From: Ralstonia wenshanensis
Lineage (GTDB): Bacteria; Pseudomonadota; Gammaproteobacteria; Burkholderiales; Burkholderiaceae
Length of the DNA stretch: 64,000 bases
Assembly: GCF_021173085.1 (NCBI RefSeq)
Contig: NZ_CP076413.1
Coordinates: forward strand, 1,302,001 to 1,366,000
Direction: 5' to 3'
Numbering within the stretch: position 1 is the stretch's first letter; each line of letters begins with the position of its first letter. The notes below the pieces were generated by a model. It worked only from the letters and a program-made list of their open reading frames with translations, ran no database searches and was not told the origin of the DNA. A program made the translations under genes and the position numbers. This document shows, piece after piece, positions 33,086 through 43,075 of the stretch.

Positions 33086-35263
33086 ATGAAACCAACCCGA
33101 ACGGCGCGCCTGCGACGGCACGTCTCGCCCAGCAACCTCATCGCTGCCGGTGCCGTGCTGCTGGCCGGTTGCGGCGTGTTGAGCGCCTGTGGCGGCAGCA
33201 ATGACGGCAACAACGTGCCGGGCACTACCAAGCCGGCCTTTGCCGGCAAGGTGACCGTCACGCGGTACGACGGCGTATCGGATGACCTGCTGACCGCCGG
33301 CCTGGGTGCAAGCGGCCTGGCTTCGGCCACCGCGCCGACCATCGCCAACCCCACGGCGCCCACGGCAGCCGAGCTGCGCCGCCTGGCGATCTACGCCAAT
33401 TACCGCGCGCTGGTCGACACGGCGGCCAAGGGCGGCTACGGCACGCTCTATGGCCCGAACGTCGATGCCAGCGGCAACGTCACGCAGGGCTCCGGCATGA
33501 TCGCCGGCACCGAATACGTGACGTACTCCGATGACGGCACCGGCCAGCAGAACGTGGTGCTGCTCGTGCAGATCCCAGACAGTTTCGACGTCAACAACCC
33601 CTGCATCATCACCGCCACGTCGTCGGGCTCGCGCGGCATATACGGGGCCATTTCCACCGGCGAATGGGGCCTCAAGCGCAAGTGCGCCGTCGCCTATACC
33701 GACAAGGGCACCGGCGCCGGCCCGCACGACCTGGCCACCGACACCGTCGCCCTGCAGGACGGCACGCGCACCACGCGCAGCGCAGCCGGGTCCAACGCGC
33801 ACTTTGCCGCGCCGCTCACCAGCAGCCAGCTCGCCGCCTTCAACACGGCCACGCCGAACCGACTGGCGTTCAAGCACGCGCATTCGCAGCGCAACCCCGA
33901 GAAGGATTGGGGCCTGTTCACGCTGCAGGCCGTGCAGTTCGCGTTCTGGGCGATCAACGACAAGGTGTCGGGGACGAGCGGTGCGTTGGTCGGCAGCGCG
34001 CTGCCGGTGCGTCCGGACAACACCATCGTCATCGCATCGAGCATCTCCAACGGCGGCGGGGCGGCCATCGCGGCGGCTGAGCAGGACACCGGTGGTTGGA
34101 TCGATGGCGTTGCTGTTGGCGAGCCGGGCCTGAACCTGCCGCCCAATACCGGTGTGCAAGTGGTGCGCGGCGGCACCACGCTGCCGACGACCGGCAAGCC
34201 GCTGTTCGACTACGTGAGCTACGCCAACGTGTTCCGGCTGTGCGCGGCGTCGTCGGCCAGCGTTGCTACCGCACCGGCGCAGGCGTTCTTTGGCAGCCTC
34301 ACGACGTTCCCGGCAGGCGTGCAGGCCAATCGCTGCGCTGCGCTCAAGGCGGCCGGGCTGCTGACGTCCACCACGGCAGCTGCCCAGGCTGACGAAGCCC
34401 TGCAGAAGATGCACGCCTACGGTTGGGAGCCCGAGTCGGATCTCGTGCATGCGTCGATGTCGTTCTACGAGATCGATCCATCGGTGGCGACCACGTTTGG
34501 CAACGCGCTCTCGCGCGCCAGCGTGACCGACAACCTGTGCGGGCTGAGCTTCGCGGCAACCGACGCACAGTTCCATCCGACGGCCGTGAACGCCACGGCG
34601 CTCGCGCAGATGGCGGCGGTTGGCAACGGCATTCCGCCCACCTCCGGCGTGCAACTCGTCAACAACAACGCCCAGGGCGGGCCGACGCGCAGCAACCAGT
34701 CGGTCGATTCAACCGGCACGCAGGCCGCCAACCTTGATGGCGCGCTGTGCCTGCGCAACCTGCTGACAGGCGCCGATGCCGCCTCGCAATCGTTGCAGAC
34801 CGGCATCAGCCAGACGCTGCGTACCGGCAACCTGCAAGGCAAGCCGGCGTTGATCGTGCAGGGCCGCAACGACGCGCTGCTGCCGGTCAACCATGGCTCG
34901 CGGCCGTACCTGGGGCTGAATGCGAAGGTGGAGGGCGGCTCGAGCAAGCTGTCGTACATCGAGGTGATGAACGCGCAGCATTTCGACGGCTTTATCGACC
35001 TCGTGCCCGGCTATGACTCCCTCTTCGTACCGCTGGTGCTCTATGAACAGCGCGCGCTGGACGCCATGTACGCCAACCTGAAGAACGGCACGCCGCTGCC
35101 GCCTTCGCAGGTGGTGCGCACCACCCCGCGCGGTGGCACGCCCGGTGCTGCACCGGCCATCAACGCGGCTAACGTGCCGAACTTCACGAGCACACCGGCG
35201 GCGGGCGACCGCATCTCGGTGAGCGTGTCGGGCGGCGTGGCGACGGTATCGGTGCCCAACTGA
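33086..35263 (+). CDS. D-(-)-3-hydroxybutyrate oligomer hydrolase (lipoprotein or exported)
   Basis: The 725-residue exported hydrolase breaks 3-hydroxybutyrate oligomers from polyhydroxybutyrate into monomers. The N-terminus has a hydrophobic signal with two candidate lipobox cysteines (LLAGC and VLSACGG). The body matches the Ralstonia/Burkholderia 3HB-oligomer hydrolase family: TATSSGSRGIYGAISTGEWG, the probable nucleophile serine in VIASSISNGGGAAI, and PALIVQGRNDALLPVNHGSR with a late His in VMNAQHFDGF. AAGGAG precedes the ATG. Three 13-bp repeats lie upstream. Confidence 0.9.
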   Translation: MKPTRTARLRRHVSPSNLIAAGAVLLAGCGVLSACGGSNDGNNVPGTTKPAFAGKVTVTRYDGVSDDLLTAGLGASGLASATAPTIANPTAPTAAELRRLAIYANYRALVDTAAKGGYGTLYGPNVDASGNVTQGSGMIAGTEYVTYSDDGTGQQNVVLLVQIPDSFDVNNPCIITATSSGSRGIYGAISTGEWGLKRKCAVAYTDKGTGAGPHDLATDTVALQDGTRTTRSAAGSNAHFAAPLTSSQLAAFNTATPNRLAFKHAHSQRNPEKDWGLFTLQAVQFAFWAINDKVSGTSGALVGSALPVRPDNTIVIASSISNGGGAAIAAAEQDTGGWIDGVAVGEPGLNLPPNTGVQVVRGGTTLPTTGKPLFDYVSYANVFRLCAASSASVATAPAQAFFGSLTTFPAGVQANRCAALKAAGLLTSTTAAAQADEALQKMHAYGWEPESDLVHASMSFYEIDPSVATTFGNALSRASVTDNLCGLSFAATDAQFHPTAVNATALAQMAAVGNGIPPTSGVQLVNNNAQGGPTRSNQSVDSTGTQAANLDGALCLRNLLTGADAASQSLQTGISQTLRTGNLQGKPALIVQGRNDALLPVNHGSRPYLGLNAKVEGGSSKLSYIEVMNAQHFDGFIDLVPGYDSLFVPLVLYEQRALDAMYANLKNGTPLPPSQVVRTTPRGGTPGAAPAINAANVPNFTSTPAAGDRISVSVSGGVATVSVPN

Positions 35264-35296
35264 TGCGATAGCCGGGACGGTTTTGACGCACTTGGG

Positions 35297-35331
35297 ACGG
35301 CGGCGCGGCCGGCAGGCACGCCGCCGTTTGT
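35297..35331 (+). terminator. Probable rho-independent terminator after the oligomer hydrolase
   Basis: ACGGCGGCG (35297-35305) pairs perfectly with CGCCGCCGT (35319-35327), followed by a short TTGTT tract. It is GC-rich with a weak U-tail. Confidence 0.5.
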
Positions 35332-35368
35332 TCTGGCGCAAATCTGCATCAAAACCCGCGTTTCCACG

Positions 35369-35396
35369 CTTGAAATGCCACCGAAGCTCCCTATCT
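35369..35396 (+). promoter_or_regulatory. Sigma-32 heat-shock promoter of clpB
   Basis: CTTGAAA (35369-35375), a 13-bp spacer and CCCTATCT (35389-35396) match the RpoH consensus CTTGAAA-N11-15-CCCCATnT, 37 bp before the clpB ATG. Confidence 0.8.
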
Positions 35397-35433
35397 TTCG
35401 GAGCAGTGAAACATTTTCCGCAAGGGGTTTTTA

Positions 35434-38022
35434 ATGCGTTTGGACAAACTGACCACCCGCTTCCAGGAAGCGCTGGCCGACGCGCAGAGCCTGGCGCTGG
35501 GCAACGACAATCCGTACATCGAACCGGTCCACCTGCTGCTGGCCATGCTGCGCCAGCCGGATGGCGCGACCAAGAACCTGCTGGCGCGCGCGGGCGTGAA
35601 CACGGGGGCGCTGGACACGGCGCTGGACCGCGCCATCAAGCACCTGCCGCAGGTGCAGGGTGGTGAGCAGGTACAGGTCGGCCGTGATCTGGGCAACCTG
35701 CTGCAGCAAACCGAGAAGGAAGGCATCAAGCGTGGCGACCAGTTCATCGCCAGCGAGCTGTTCCTGCTGGCCGCCGCTGACGACAAGGGCGAGGCCGGCC
35801 GCATTGCGCGCGAGCACGGCCTGTCGCGCAAGCCGCTGGAGGCCGCCATCGACGCCGTGCGCGGCGGCCAGACCGTCGGCAGCGCCGAGGCCGAAAGCCA
35901 GCGTGAAGCGCTCAAGAAGTACACCATCGACCTGACCGAGATGGCCCGGATCGGCAAGCTTGACCCCGTCATCGGCCGCGATGATGAAATCCGCCGTGCC
36001 ATCCAGATCCTGCAGCGCCGCACCAAGAACAACCCGGTGCTGATCGGCGAGCCGGGCGTGGGCAAGACGGCCATCGTCGAAGGCTTGGCGCAGCGCATCA
36101 TCAACGGCGAAGTGCCTGAGAGCCTGAAGAACAAGCGCGTGCTGGTGCTCGACATGGCAGGCCTGCTGGCCGGTGCCAAGTACCGCGGCGAGTTCGAAGA
36201 GCGCCTGAAGGCCGTGCTGAACGACATCGCCAAGGAAGAGGGCCAGACCATCCTCTTCATCGACGAGATCCACACCATGGTGGGCGCGGGCAAGGCCGAA
36301 GGCGCGATGGACGCCGGCAACATGCTCAAGCCGGCGCTGGCGCGCGGCGAGCTGCATTGCATCGGCGCGACCACGCTGGATGAATACCGCAAGTACATCG
36401 AGAAGGACGCCGCGCTGGAGCGCCGGTTCCAGAAGGTGCTCGTGGGCGAGCCAAGCGTGGAGGCGACCATCGCCATCCTGCGCGGCCTGCAGGAGAAGTA
36501 CGAACTGCACCACGGCGTGGAGATCACCGATCCGGCGATCGTGGCCGCGGCTGAACTCAGCCACCGCTACATCACCGACCGCTTCCTGCCGGACAAGGCC
36601 ATCGACCTGATCGACGAGGCCGCGGCGCGCATCAAGATGGAAATCGACTCGAAGCCCGAGGCGATGGACAAGCTCGACCGCCGCCTGATCCAGCTCAAGA
36701 TCGAACGCGAGGCGGTGAAGAAGGAAACTGACGAAGCGTCGCAAAAGCGGCTGGAGCTGATCGAGCAGGAGATCGAGCGCCTGCAGAAGGAATACGCCGA
36801 TCTGGACGAGATCTGGAAGGCCGAGAAGGGTGCCGCGCAAGGTGCGGCCGCGCTCAAGGAAGAGATCGAAAAGATCAAGCTTGAGATCACCAAGCTGCAG
36901 CGCGAAGGCAAGCTCGAGAAGGTGGCCGAACTGCAATACGGCAAGCTGCCCGAGCTGGAAGGCAAGCTGAAGGCCGCCACCGCCGCCGAGTCTGCCGGCC
37001 AGAAGCAGCCGAACAAGCTGCTGCGCACGCAGGTGGGTGCCGAAGAGATTGCCGAAGTCGTCAGCCGCGCCACGGGCATCCCCGTGTCGAAGATGATGAC
37101 CGGCGAGCGCGAGAAGCTGCTGAAGATGGAAGACCGCCTGCACGAACGCGTGGTCGGTCAGGACGAGGCCGTGCGTCTGGTGTCGGATGCCATCCGCCGC
37201 TCACGCGCCGGCATTGCGGACGAGAACAAGCCTTATGGCTCGTTCCTGTTCCTGGGCCCGACGGGTGTTGGCAAGACCGAGCTGTGCAAGGCGCTGGCCG
37301 GCTTCCTGTTCGATTCGGAAGAGCACCTCATCCGCATCGACATGAGCGAGTTCATGGAGAAGCATTCCGTGAGCCGCCTGATCGGCGCGCCGCCGGGCTA
37401 TGTCGGCTACGAGGAAGGCGGCTACCTGACCGAAGCCGTGCGCCGCAAGCCGTACAGCGTGGTGCTGCTCGATGAAGTGGAGAAGGCCCACCCGGACGTC
37501 TTCAACGTGCTGCTGCAGGTGCTGGACGATGGTCGCCTGACCGACGGTCAGGGCCGCACGGTCGACTTCAAGAACACGGTGATCGTGATGACGTCCAACC
37601 TCGGCTCGCAGCTCATCCAGCAGATGGCGACCGAACCGGCGGACGTGATCAAGGGTGCCGTGTGGCAGGAAGTGAAGACGCATTTCCGGCCGGAGTTCCT
37701 GAACCGGATCGACGAGGTGGTGGTGTTCCACGCGCTGGACCAACGCAACATCGAATCGATCGCGCGGATTCAGCTCAAGCGTCTGTCCGCACGCCTGGCG
37801 CAGATGGACCTGGCGCTGGAGATTAGCGACGAGGCAGTGGCCAAGCTGGCATCAGCGGGTTACGACCCGGTGTTTGGGGCACGGCCGTTGAAGCGGGCGA
37901 TCCAGCAGCAGCTTGAGAATCCGGTGGCCCGTATGATCCTGGAGGGCAAGTTCGCGCCCAAGGATGTGGTGCCGGTGGATTATCGGGATGGGCAGTTCTC
38001 GTTTGATCGGGTTGTGCACTGA
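35434..38022 (+). CDS. clpB: ClpB disaggregase
   Basis: ClpB is a hexameric AAA+ chaperone that, with DnaK, extracts polypeptides from aggregates. The 862 residues show an N-terminal Clp_N double repeat (1-150) and first AAA+ domain with Walker A GEPGVGKT and [15 protein letters not shown] coiled-coil middle domain lies at about 400-525, rich in Lys/Glu. The second AAA+ domain has GPTGVGKT and [16 protein letters not shown], followed by a C-terminal D2-small domain. The start follows AAGGGG. It is a single-gene unit with a heat-shock promoter and a strong terminator. Confidence 0.98.
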   Translation: MRLDKLTTRFQEALADAQSLALGNDNPYIEPVHLLLAMLRQPDGATKNLLARAGVNTGALDTALDRAIKHLPQVQGGEQVQVGRDLGNLLQQTEKEGIKRGDQFIASELFLLAAADDKGEAGRIAREHGLSRKPLEAAIDAVRGGQTVGSAEAESQREALKKYTIDLTEMARIGKLDPVIGRDDEIRRAIQILQRRTKNNPVLIGEPGVGKTAIVEGLAQRIINGEVPESLKNKRVLVLDMAGLLAGAKYRGEFEERLKAVLNDIAKEEGQTILFIDEIHTMVGAGKAEGAMDAGNMLKPALARGELHCIGATTLDEYRKYIEKDAALERRFQKVLVGEPSVEATIAILRGLQEKYELHHGVEITDPAIVAAAELSHRYITDRFLPDKAIDLIDEAAARIKMEIDSKPEAMDKLDRRLIQLKIEREAVKKETDEASQKRLELIEQEIERLQKEYADLDEIWKAEKGAAQGAAALKEEIEKIKLEITKLQREGKLEKVAELQYGKLPELEGKLKAATAAESAGQKQPNKLLRTQVGAEEIAEVVSRATGIPVSKMMTGEREKLLKMEDRLHERVVGQDEAVRLVSDAIRRSRAGIADENKPYGSFLFLGPTGVGKTELCKALAGFLFDSEEHLIRIDMSEFMEKHSVSRLIGAPPGYVGYEEGGYLTEAVRRKPYSVVLLDEVEKAHPDVFNVLLQVLDDGRLTDGQGRTVDFKNTVIVMTSNLGSQLIQQMATEPADVIKGAVWQEVKTHFRPEFLNRIDEVVVFHALDQRNIESIARIQLKRLSARLAQMDLALEISDEAVAKLASAGYDPVFGARPLKRAIQQQLENPVARMILEGKFAPKDVVPVDYRDGQFSFDRVVH

Positions 38023-38043
38023 GGCTGTTTTTGGGCTTCAAAG

Positions 38044-38076
38044 AACCGCTCTGGTTTTCCAGAGCGGTTTTTTTTG
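38044..38076 (+). terminator. Rho-independent terminator after clpB
   Basis: AACCGCTCTGG / CCAGAGCGGTT with a TTTT loop (38044-38069), then at least six T. Confidence 0.95.
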
Positions 38077-38082
38077 CTCTGT

Positions 38083-38648
38083 TTTTTTGTTGGTGGTGCA
38101 TCTGTTGTTTCACCCCCTGCCGGGGGCGACTCACTTTCTTTGTCTTGCCAAAGAAAGTAAGCAAAGAAAGGCGCGCCCGAGATGGCGACTTCCCCTTGGA
38201 TTTCTGTAACCGGGCGGAGACGGGGAAAACTCGCTGCGCTCAGACAGTTCCCCGTCTCTTTTCCGCCCGCTTACAAAAATCCAAGGCGCCATCAAGGGCA
38301 GGAACGTCAAAGGCCACACCGACGGTGTGCCGGCCCAGGTGCCACTTATTTTTCCTGTCGTTGCTCGCGTTGCTTCGCGTTGCGTTGTTGGCCCCTGCTG
38401 CACTGGTGATCGACGGTTTGGCCTCTCCCTGCCCTATGCGGCGCCTTGAATTTCTGTTGCAAGGAGGAAAAAGAGGGGAGGCTGTCTGAGCGCAGCGAGT
38501 TTGCCTCCCCTCCCTCCTTGCGACAGAAATTCAAGGAGGGGGTCGCCGCATCGGGCGCGCCTTTCTTTGCTTACTTTCTTTGGCAAGACAAAGAAAGTGA
38601 GTCAGCCCCGGCAGGGGATGAAACAAGGGATGCACCACCAACAAAAAA
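38083..38648. repeat. 566-bp composite imperfect palindrome (two 98-bp arms plus two internal hairpins)
   Basis: The outer arms 38083-38180 and 38551-38648 are reverse complements with only a few mismatches. Abutting the left arm is a hairpin (38181-38293; GATGGCG with CGCCATC, CTTGGATTT with AAATCCAAG). Abutting the right arm is a second hairpin (38437-38550; TGCGGCG with CGCCGCA, CCTTGAATTTCTGT with its complement). The two hairpin loops (near ACTCGCTGCGCTCAGACAG and its complement) are themselves reverse complements. The 143-bp centre retains weaker symmetry. Short frames through it (for example one reading LSERSEF) look like by-products. The loop resembles intergenic hairpins I recall from other Burkholderiales. 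Confidence 0.85.
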
Positions 38649-38748
38649 CCGCCGCCAGGCAAGGCTCCCCACACACGCCACCACAAAACCCAACCCCGAA
38701 ATCCCTGACAGCCCCAAACCGCGCCACGACTCCAAAACGCTCAAGTCC

Positions 38749-38958
38749 CACCCGAAAACCCTCAAGCTCCACCGTCCAAGACTCGAACTTCACCCGAAAA
38801 CCCTCAAGCTCCACCGTCCAAGGCTCGAACTTCACCCGAAAACCCTCAAGCTCCACCCTCCAAGACTCGAACTTCACCCGAAAACTCTCAAGCTCCACCG
38901 TCCAAGGCTTGAATTCCACCCAAAACCCCCGGAGTCCCGCTGTCCAAGGCCCAAGCTC
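38749..38958. repeat. 42-bp minisatellite, four good copies and a decayed fifth
   Basis: Units begin at 38749, 38791, 38833, 38875 and, degenerate, 38917. The exact period of 42 starts with CACCCGAAAACCCTCAAGCT. As 42 is a multiple of three, the array is open in both directions: plus reads HPKTLKLHRPRLEL, minus reads VKFEPWTVELEGFR. A minus-strand frame 39096-38602 (164 residues from an ATG with GGGGA upstream) contains the array as a beta-strand-like repeat but runs into the palindromic element, so I do not call it a gene. 38650-39173 otherwise shows only the sulfate-binding gene's upstream region. Confidence 0.85.
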
Positions 38959-39173
38959 GGCTCTCCAACACCCAAAGCCGAGGGTTTGACCCTCAAGCGC
39001 CACGCCTGCACCCCCGCTCACAGCCCTTGGCCCCGCATCCACGCAGCCCCAATCCCCGCCTTTATGCAAAAACCAATGAACATTCCCTGAAACCATTCGT
39101 TCCCCGTACAAGACCCGCTCGGTAGTCTTGCTCCTATTCCAAATCCATCAGAGATCAGAAACGGAGCTGCAAG

Positions 39174-40193
39174 ATGATTCGCAAGTTTGTTTTCAACACG
39201 CTTGTACGTGCTACGGCGGCTGCCATCGTGGCGGGGGGAACCGTGGGTGCGCATGCGGCAACGACACTGCTGAATGTGTCGTACGACCCGACGCGCGAGC
39301 TGTACAAGGAAATCAACACCGAATTTGCCAAGAAGTGGAAGGCCGAAACGGGTGAGGACATCACCCTGCGCGCTTCGCATGGCGGTTCGGGCAAGCAGGC
39401 CCGCTCCGTAATCGATGGGCTGGATGCCGATGTGGTGACGCTGGCGCTGGGCTACGACATCGACGCGATCGCCGAGCGCGGCCTGACGGCCAAGGAGTGG
39501 CAGAAGCGCCTGCCGCACAACGCCTCGCCGTACACGTCGACCATCGTCTTCCTGGTGCGCAAGGGCAACCCGAAGGGCATCAAGGACTGGAATGACCTGG
39601 TCAAGCCCGGCATCGCCGTCATCACGCCCAACCCGAAGACCTCCGGCGGCGCACGCTGGAATTACCTGGCCGCTTGGGCCTACGCACTGAAGCAGCCGGG
39701 CGGTTCGGACGCCACCGCCAAGGACTTCGTGCAGAAGCTCTACAAGAACGTGCCGGTGCTCGATTCGGGCGCGCGCGGTGCGACCACCACCTTTACCGAG
39801 CGCGGTATCGGCGATGTGCTGATCGCGTGGGAAGACGAAGCGCTGTTGGCCTCGCGCGTGGAAGGCAAGGACAAGTTTGACGTGGTGGTGCCGTCGATTT
39901 CCATCCTGGCTGAGCCGCCGGTGGCGGTGGTGGACAAGGTGGCCGACAAGAAGGGCACGCGCAAGGCCGCGGAGGCGTATCTCAAGTTCCTGTACACGCC
40001 GCAAGGGCAGGAGATCGGTGCGAAGAACTTCTATCGACCGACCGACCCGGCCGTGGCCAAGAAGCACGAGAGCGAATTCCCGAAGGTGAAGCTCGTGACC
40101 ATCGACGACACGTTCGGCGGCTGGCAAAAGGCGCAGAAGACGCACTTTGCCGATGGCGGGCAGTTTGACCAGCTCTATCAACCGGGCAAGTAA
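39174..40193 (+). CDS. sbp: Periplasmic sulfate-binding protein
   Basis: This is the substrate-binding component of the CysTWA sulfate/thiosulfate importer. The 339 residues have a signal peptide (cleavage near AHA-ATT), then [20 protein letters not shown] and [19 protein letters not shown]. These and [32 protein letters not shown] and [14 protein letters not shown] match the Sbp/CysP family. The permease and ATPase genes are at 47934-50936, separated by the alkanesulfonate genes. Confidence 0.95.
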   Translation: MIRKFVFNTLVRATAAAIVAGGTVGAHAATTLLNVSYDPTRELYKEINTEFAKKWKAETGEDITLRASHGGSGKQARSVIDGLDADVVTLALGYDIDAIAERGLTAKEWQKRLPHNASPYTSTIVFLVRKGNPKGIKDWNDLVKPGIAVITPNPKTSGGARWNYLAAWAYALKQPGGSDATAKDFVQKLYKNVPVLDSGARGATTTFTERGIGDVLIAWEDEALLASRVEGKDKFDVVVPSISILAEPPVAVVDKVADKKGTRKAAEAYLKFLYTPQGQEIGAKNFYRPTDPAVAKKHESEFPKVKLVTIDDTFGGWQKAQKTHFADGGQFDQLYQPGK

Positions 40194-40230
40194 CGCCCAC
40201 ACGACGTAACGACATCGGGTGATCCGCATC

Positions 40231-40887
40231 ATGCAAATCCTGACGATTTCCGGCAGCCCTTCGGCGCAATCGCGATCCGCGCGCCTGCTGGGCCATGTGC
40301 GTGCGCAGCTCCAACGCGCCGGCGAGCAGGCGGACCACCTGGACCTGCGCAGCCTGCCAGCCGATGCGCTGCTCGGCGCGCAGGTGTCCGACCCCGCCAT
40401 CGCCGATGCGGTGGCGCGGGTGGAAGCGGCGGGCGTGGTGATTCTTGCCACGCCGGTCTACAAGGCGGCCTACAGCGGGCTGCTCAAGACGTTTCTCGAT
40501 CTGCTGCCGCAGAGCGGGCTGCGTGACAAGGTCGTGCTGCCGATTGCCACCGGCGGCAGCCTCGCCCACACGCTGGCGATCGACTACGCGCTGCGCCCCG
40601 TGCTGACGGCATTGGCCGCACGCTCGATCCTGCCGGGCATCTTTGCAGTCGACTCGCAGATCGTCGTGGCAGATGACGGCGTGAGCGTCGACCCAGCGCT
40701 GCAGCAGCGCCTGGATGACGGCGTGGAGCGCGTGCATCAGGCACTGGCGCTGGCACGGCATCCGGCCGTGGCGCAGGTCATCGTTTCGAGCCGCAGCGCG
40801 GTGCGTGCCGCAACGCTCGCGCATACGCAGGCCAACACGCAGGCCAACACGCACGCCGACATCGAGCGAATGCGATGTCTGGCGTGA
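40231..40887 (+). CDS. ssuE: NADPH-dependent FMN reductase SsuE
   Basis: SsuE supplies reduced FMN to the alkanesulfonate monooxygenase SsuD. The flavodoxin-like protein of 218 residues has the phosphate loop LTISGSPSAQSRSARLL and LATPVYKAAYSGLLKTFLDL with LPIATGGSLAHTLAIDYALR. I start at the ATG at 40231 (MQILTISGSP); a GTG at 40219 is possible. The C-terminus carries a short repeat of TQAN, which looks like slippage-expanded sequence. Confidence 0.94.
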   Translation: MQILTISGSPSAQSRSARLLGHVRAQLQRAGEQADHLDLRSLPADALLGAQVSDPAIADAVARVEAAGVVILATPVYKAAYSGLLKTFLDLLPQSGLRDKVVLPIATGGSLAHTLAIDYALRPVLTALAARSILPGIFAVDSQIVVADDGVSVDPALQQRLDDGVERVHQALALARHPAVAQVIVSSRSAVRAATLAHTQANTQANTHADIERMRCLA

Positions 40888-41002
40888 TGCGCTGACCACG
40901 CCGCCTTACACACAGGCTCACTGCTTTCCCGTTGTTGTCACGCCGCGCAGCCGCTGCGCGCGGATCGTGCCGCCCATACACCCCGCATCGACCGAACTTG
41001 CC

Positions 41003-41995
41003 ATGAAAACCCACTCGCCCCTGCGCAGGACTCTGACCATTGCCGCCACGCTGCTTGCCATGCTTGGCGCCCCCGCCGCATTTGCCAACAGCGATGCGCC
41101 GCCCCCGACTGCTGCCAAGCAACTGCGCATCGGCTATCAGAAATACGGCACGCTGACGGTGCTCAAAGCACGCGGCACGTTGGAAAAGCGCCTTGCCGCC
41201 CAGGGCATCGAAGTGAAGTGGACCGAGTTTCCGGCGGGCCCCCAGTTGCTGGAAGGGCTGAACGTGGGCGCCATCGATTTCGGCACCACGGGTGAAGCGC
41301 CAACGATCTTCGCGTTGGCTGCGGGGGCGCACCTCGTCTATGTCGGCAACCAGCCGCCCGCGCCGGCGGGCGAGGCGATCATCGTGCCGAAGACGTCGCC
41401 GCTCAAGAGCGTGGCCGATCTCAAGGGCAAGCGCGTCGCCTTCAACAAGGGCTCGAACGTGCATTACCTGCTGGTGAAGCTGCTGGAAAAGGCCAATGTG
41501 CCTTACAGCGATATCCAGCCCGTGTACCTCACCCCCGCCGATGCACGTGCCGCCTTTGAACGCGGCGCCATCGACGCCTGGGTGATCTGGGATCCGTTCT
41601 TTGCCGCGGCCGAACAACAACTGGGCGCGCGCGTGCTGGCCGACGGCACCGGCGTGGTCAATAACTCGCAGTACTTCCTGGCATCGAAGGGCTATGCAGG
41701 CGCGCGGCCCGACGTGCTGAACATCGTGCTGGATGAACTGAAGAAGACCGACACCTGGGCCGCGGCCAATCCGAGGGACGTGACGAACATCCTCGGCCCG
41801 CAGCTCGGCCTGGAGCCGGCGGTGGTGGCGCGTTCGGTGTCGCGCATTGCCTATGGCATCCAGCCCGTCGGCGCAGAAGCCCTGGCGGACCAGCAGCGCA
41901 TTGCCGATACGTTCCACGCACTGAAGCTGATTCCGCGTCCGGTGAAGGTGGCCGACTCTGCGTGGCAGCCGACGACGCAACAAGCTGCGCGCTGA
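41003..41995 (+). CDS. ssuA: Alkanesulfonate-binding protein SsuA
   Basis: Periplasmic aliphatic-sulfonate-binding protein of 330 residues with a signal peptide ending AAFA-NSD. Family motifs are LRIGYQKYGTLTVLKARGTL, VKWTEFPAGPQLLEGLNVG, DFGTTGEAPTIFALAAG and DARAAFERGAIDAWVIWDPF. The start is the ATG at 41003. A paralogue follows immediately, so the transporter may have two binding proteins with different sulfonate preferences. Confidence 0.94.
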   Translation: MKTHSPLRRTLTIAATLLAMLGAPAAFANSDAPPPTAAKQLRIGYQKYGTLTVLKARGTLEKRLAAQGIEVKWTEFPAGPQLLEGLNVGAIDFGTTGEAPTIFALAAGAHLVYVGNQPPAPAGEAIIVPKTSPLKSVADLKGKRVAFNKGSNVHYLLVKLLEKANVPYSDIQPVYLTPADARAAFERGAIDAWVIWDPFFAAAEQQLGARVLADGTGVVNNSQYFLASKGYAGARPDVLNIVLDELKKTDTWAAANPRDVTNILGPQLGLEPAVVARSVSRIAYGIQPVGAEALADQQRIADTFHALKLIPRPVKVADSAWQPTTQQAAR

Positions 41996-42000
41996 TTGCC

Positions 42001-43032
42001 ATGACCATCGACATCCAACGTCGCCGCCTGCTGAGTGCCACCGTGGCAGGCGCATCGCTCGCCACGCTTGGGCCAGTCGCGCATGCTGCCAATGCCGCAA
42101 CCGCGGCCCCGGCGGCTGCCGGCCTGCCCAAGGTGACGGCGCCCGCGCAACTACGCATCGGGTTCCAGAAGAGCGCGGTCAACCTCGTCATCGTGAAAGA
42201 GAACCGGGCGCTGGAGCAGCGCTTTCCGGGCACGAAGATCAGTTGGCTGGAGTTTCCGGCCGGGCCGCAGCAACTCGAAGCGCTATCTGCGGGCAGTCTC
42301 GATCTCGCCATCACGGGCGATACGCCGCCGGTGTTCGCGCAGGCTGCCGGCAAGGATTTGCGCTACGTCGGCGTGGAGCCGCCCAAGCCGGACAGCTCGG
42401 CCATCCTCGTGCAGCAGGATTCGACGCTCAAGACGCTGGCCGACCTGAAGGGCAAGCGCGTGGCGCTGCAGAAGGGTTCGAGCGCGCATTTCCTGATCGT
42501 GCGGGGCCTGCAGAAGGGCGGTCTGAGCTTTGCCGACATTCAGCCCGTGTACCTGACGCCGGCCGATGCGCGCGCCGCCTTCGAGCGCGGCAGCGTCGAC
42601 GCCTGGGGCATCTGGGATCCGTATTACGCCGCCACGGAACTCGCGATCAAGCCGCGCGTGCTGGCAACGGGCCGCACGCTCACGTCCAACAACTCGTTCT
42701 ACTTCGCGCCGACAGCCTTTACGGAAAAGCACGGCGACACCATCGCCGCCATCTTTGCAGAGCTGTCGCGCGTTGATCGCCTCGTGCAGGAGAACCGCAA
42801 GGAAGCCGCGCAGCGCATTGCAGATTTCTCGGGGCTGTCGCTGGCAACGGTGCATCTGTTCCTGTCGCGCCGGCCGCCTTCGCCCGTGCGGCCCGTCACG
42901 CCCGAAGCGGTGGCCGAGCAGCAGCGCGTGGCCGATGCCTTCCACGGGCTGGGGCTGATTCCGCGCCCGGTCAAGCCGATCGAACTGGTCTGGCACCCGA
43001 CTCCGGCGCAACTGGCCATTGCCCGCGCTTGA
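42001..43032 (+). CDS. Second SsuA-type sulfonate-binding protein, Tat signal
   Basis: The 343-residue paralogue of the preceding protein shares the same architecture: LRIGFQKSAVNLVIVKENRA, WLEFPAGPQQLEALSAGS, ITGDTPPVFAQAAG and DARAAFERGSVDAWGIWDPY. Its signal peptide has a twin-arginine motif (QRRRLLSATV), unlike the Sec-type signal of its neighbour, so it is probably exported folded. It begins 5 nt after the first ssuA stop and precedes ssuD. Confidence 0.92.
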   Translation: MTIDIQRRRLLSATVAGASLATLGPVAHAANAATAAPAAAGLPKVTAPAQLRIGFQKSAVNLVIVKENRALEQRFPGTKISWLEFPAGPQQLEALSAGSLDLAITGDTPPVFAQAAGKDLRYVGVEPPKPDSSAILVQQDSTLKTLADLKGKRVALQKGSSAHFLIVRGLQKGGLSFADIQPVYLTPADARAAFERGSVDAWGIWDPYYAATELAIKPRVLATGRTLTSNNSFYFAPTAFTEKHGDTIAAIFAELSRVDRLVQENRKEAAQRIADFSGLSLATVHLFLSRRPPSPVRPVTPEAVAEQQRVADAFHGLGLIPRPVKPIELVWHPTPAQLAIARA

Positions 43033-43075
43033 GTTGTTGCGTTGATCTGAGAACAACACAGTCCAAGGAGCAGTC

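Noticed and set aside
38131-38403. Open frame on the minus strand through the palindromic element
   Set aside because: It follows the repeat itself (LSERSEF-type reading of the hairpin loop), has no Shine-Dalgarno, and its mirror copy produces a similar frame on the other side.
38650-38748. Looked for a CRISPR array because of the nearby regular repeats
   Set aside because: Repeats are contiguous 42-bp units without unique spacers, and no cas genes are in the window.
38446-39090. Plus-strand frame spanning the second hairpin and the minisatellite
   Set aside because: Proline/lysine repeats arise from the 42-bp array; no start site or family match supports translation.
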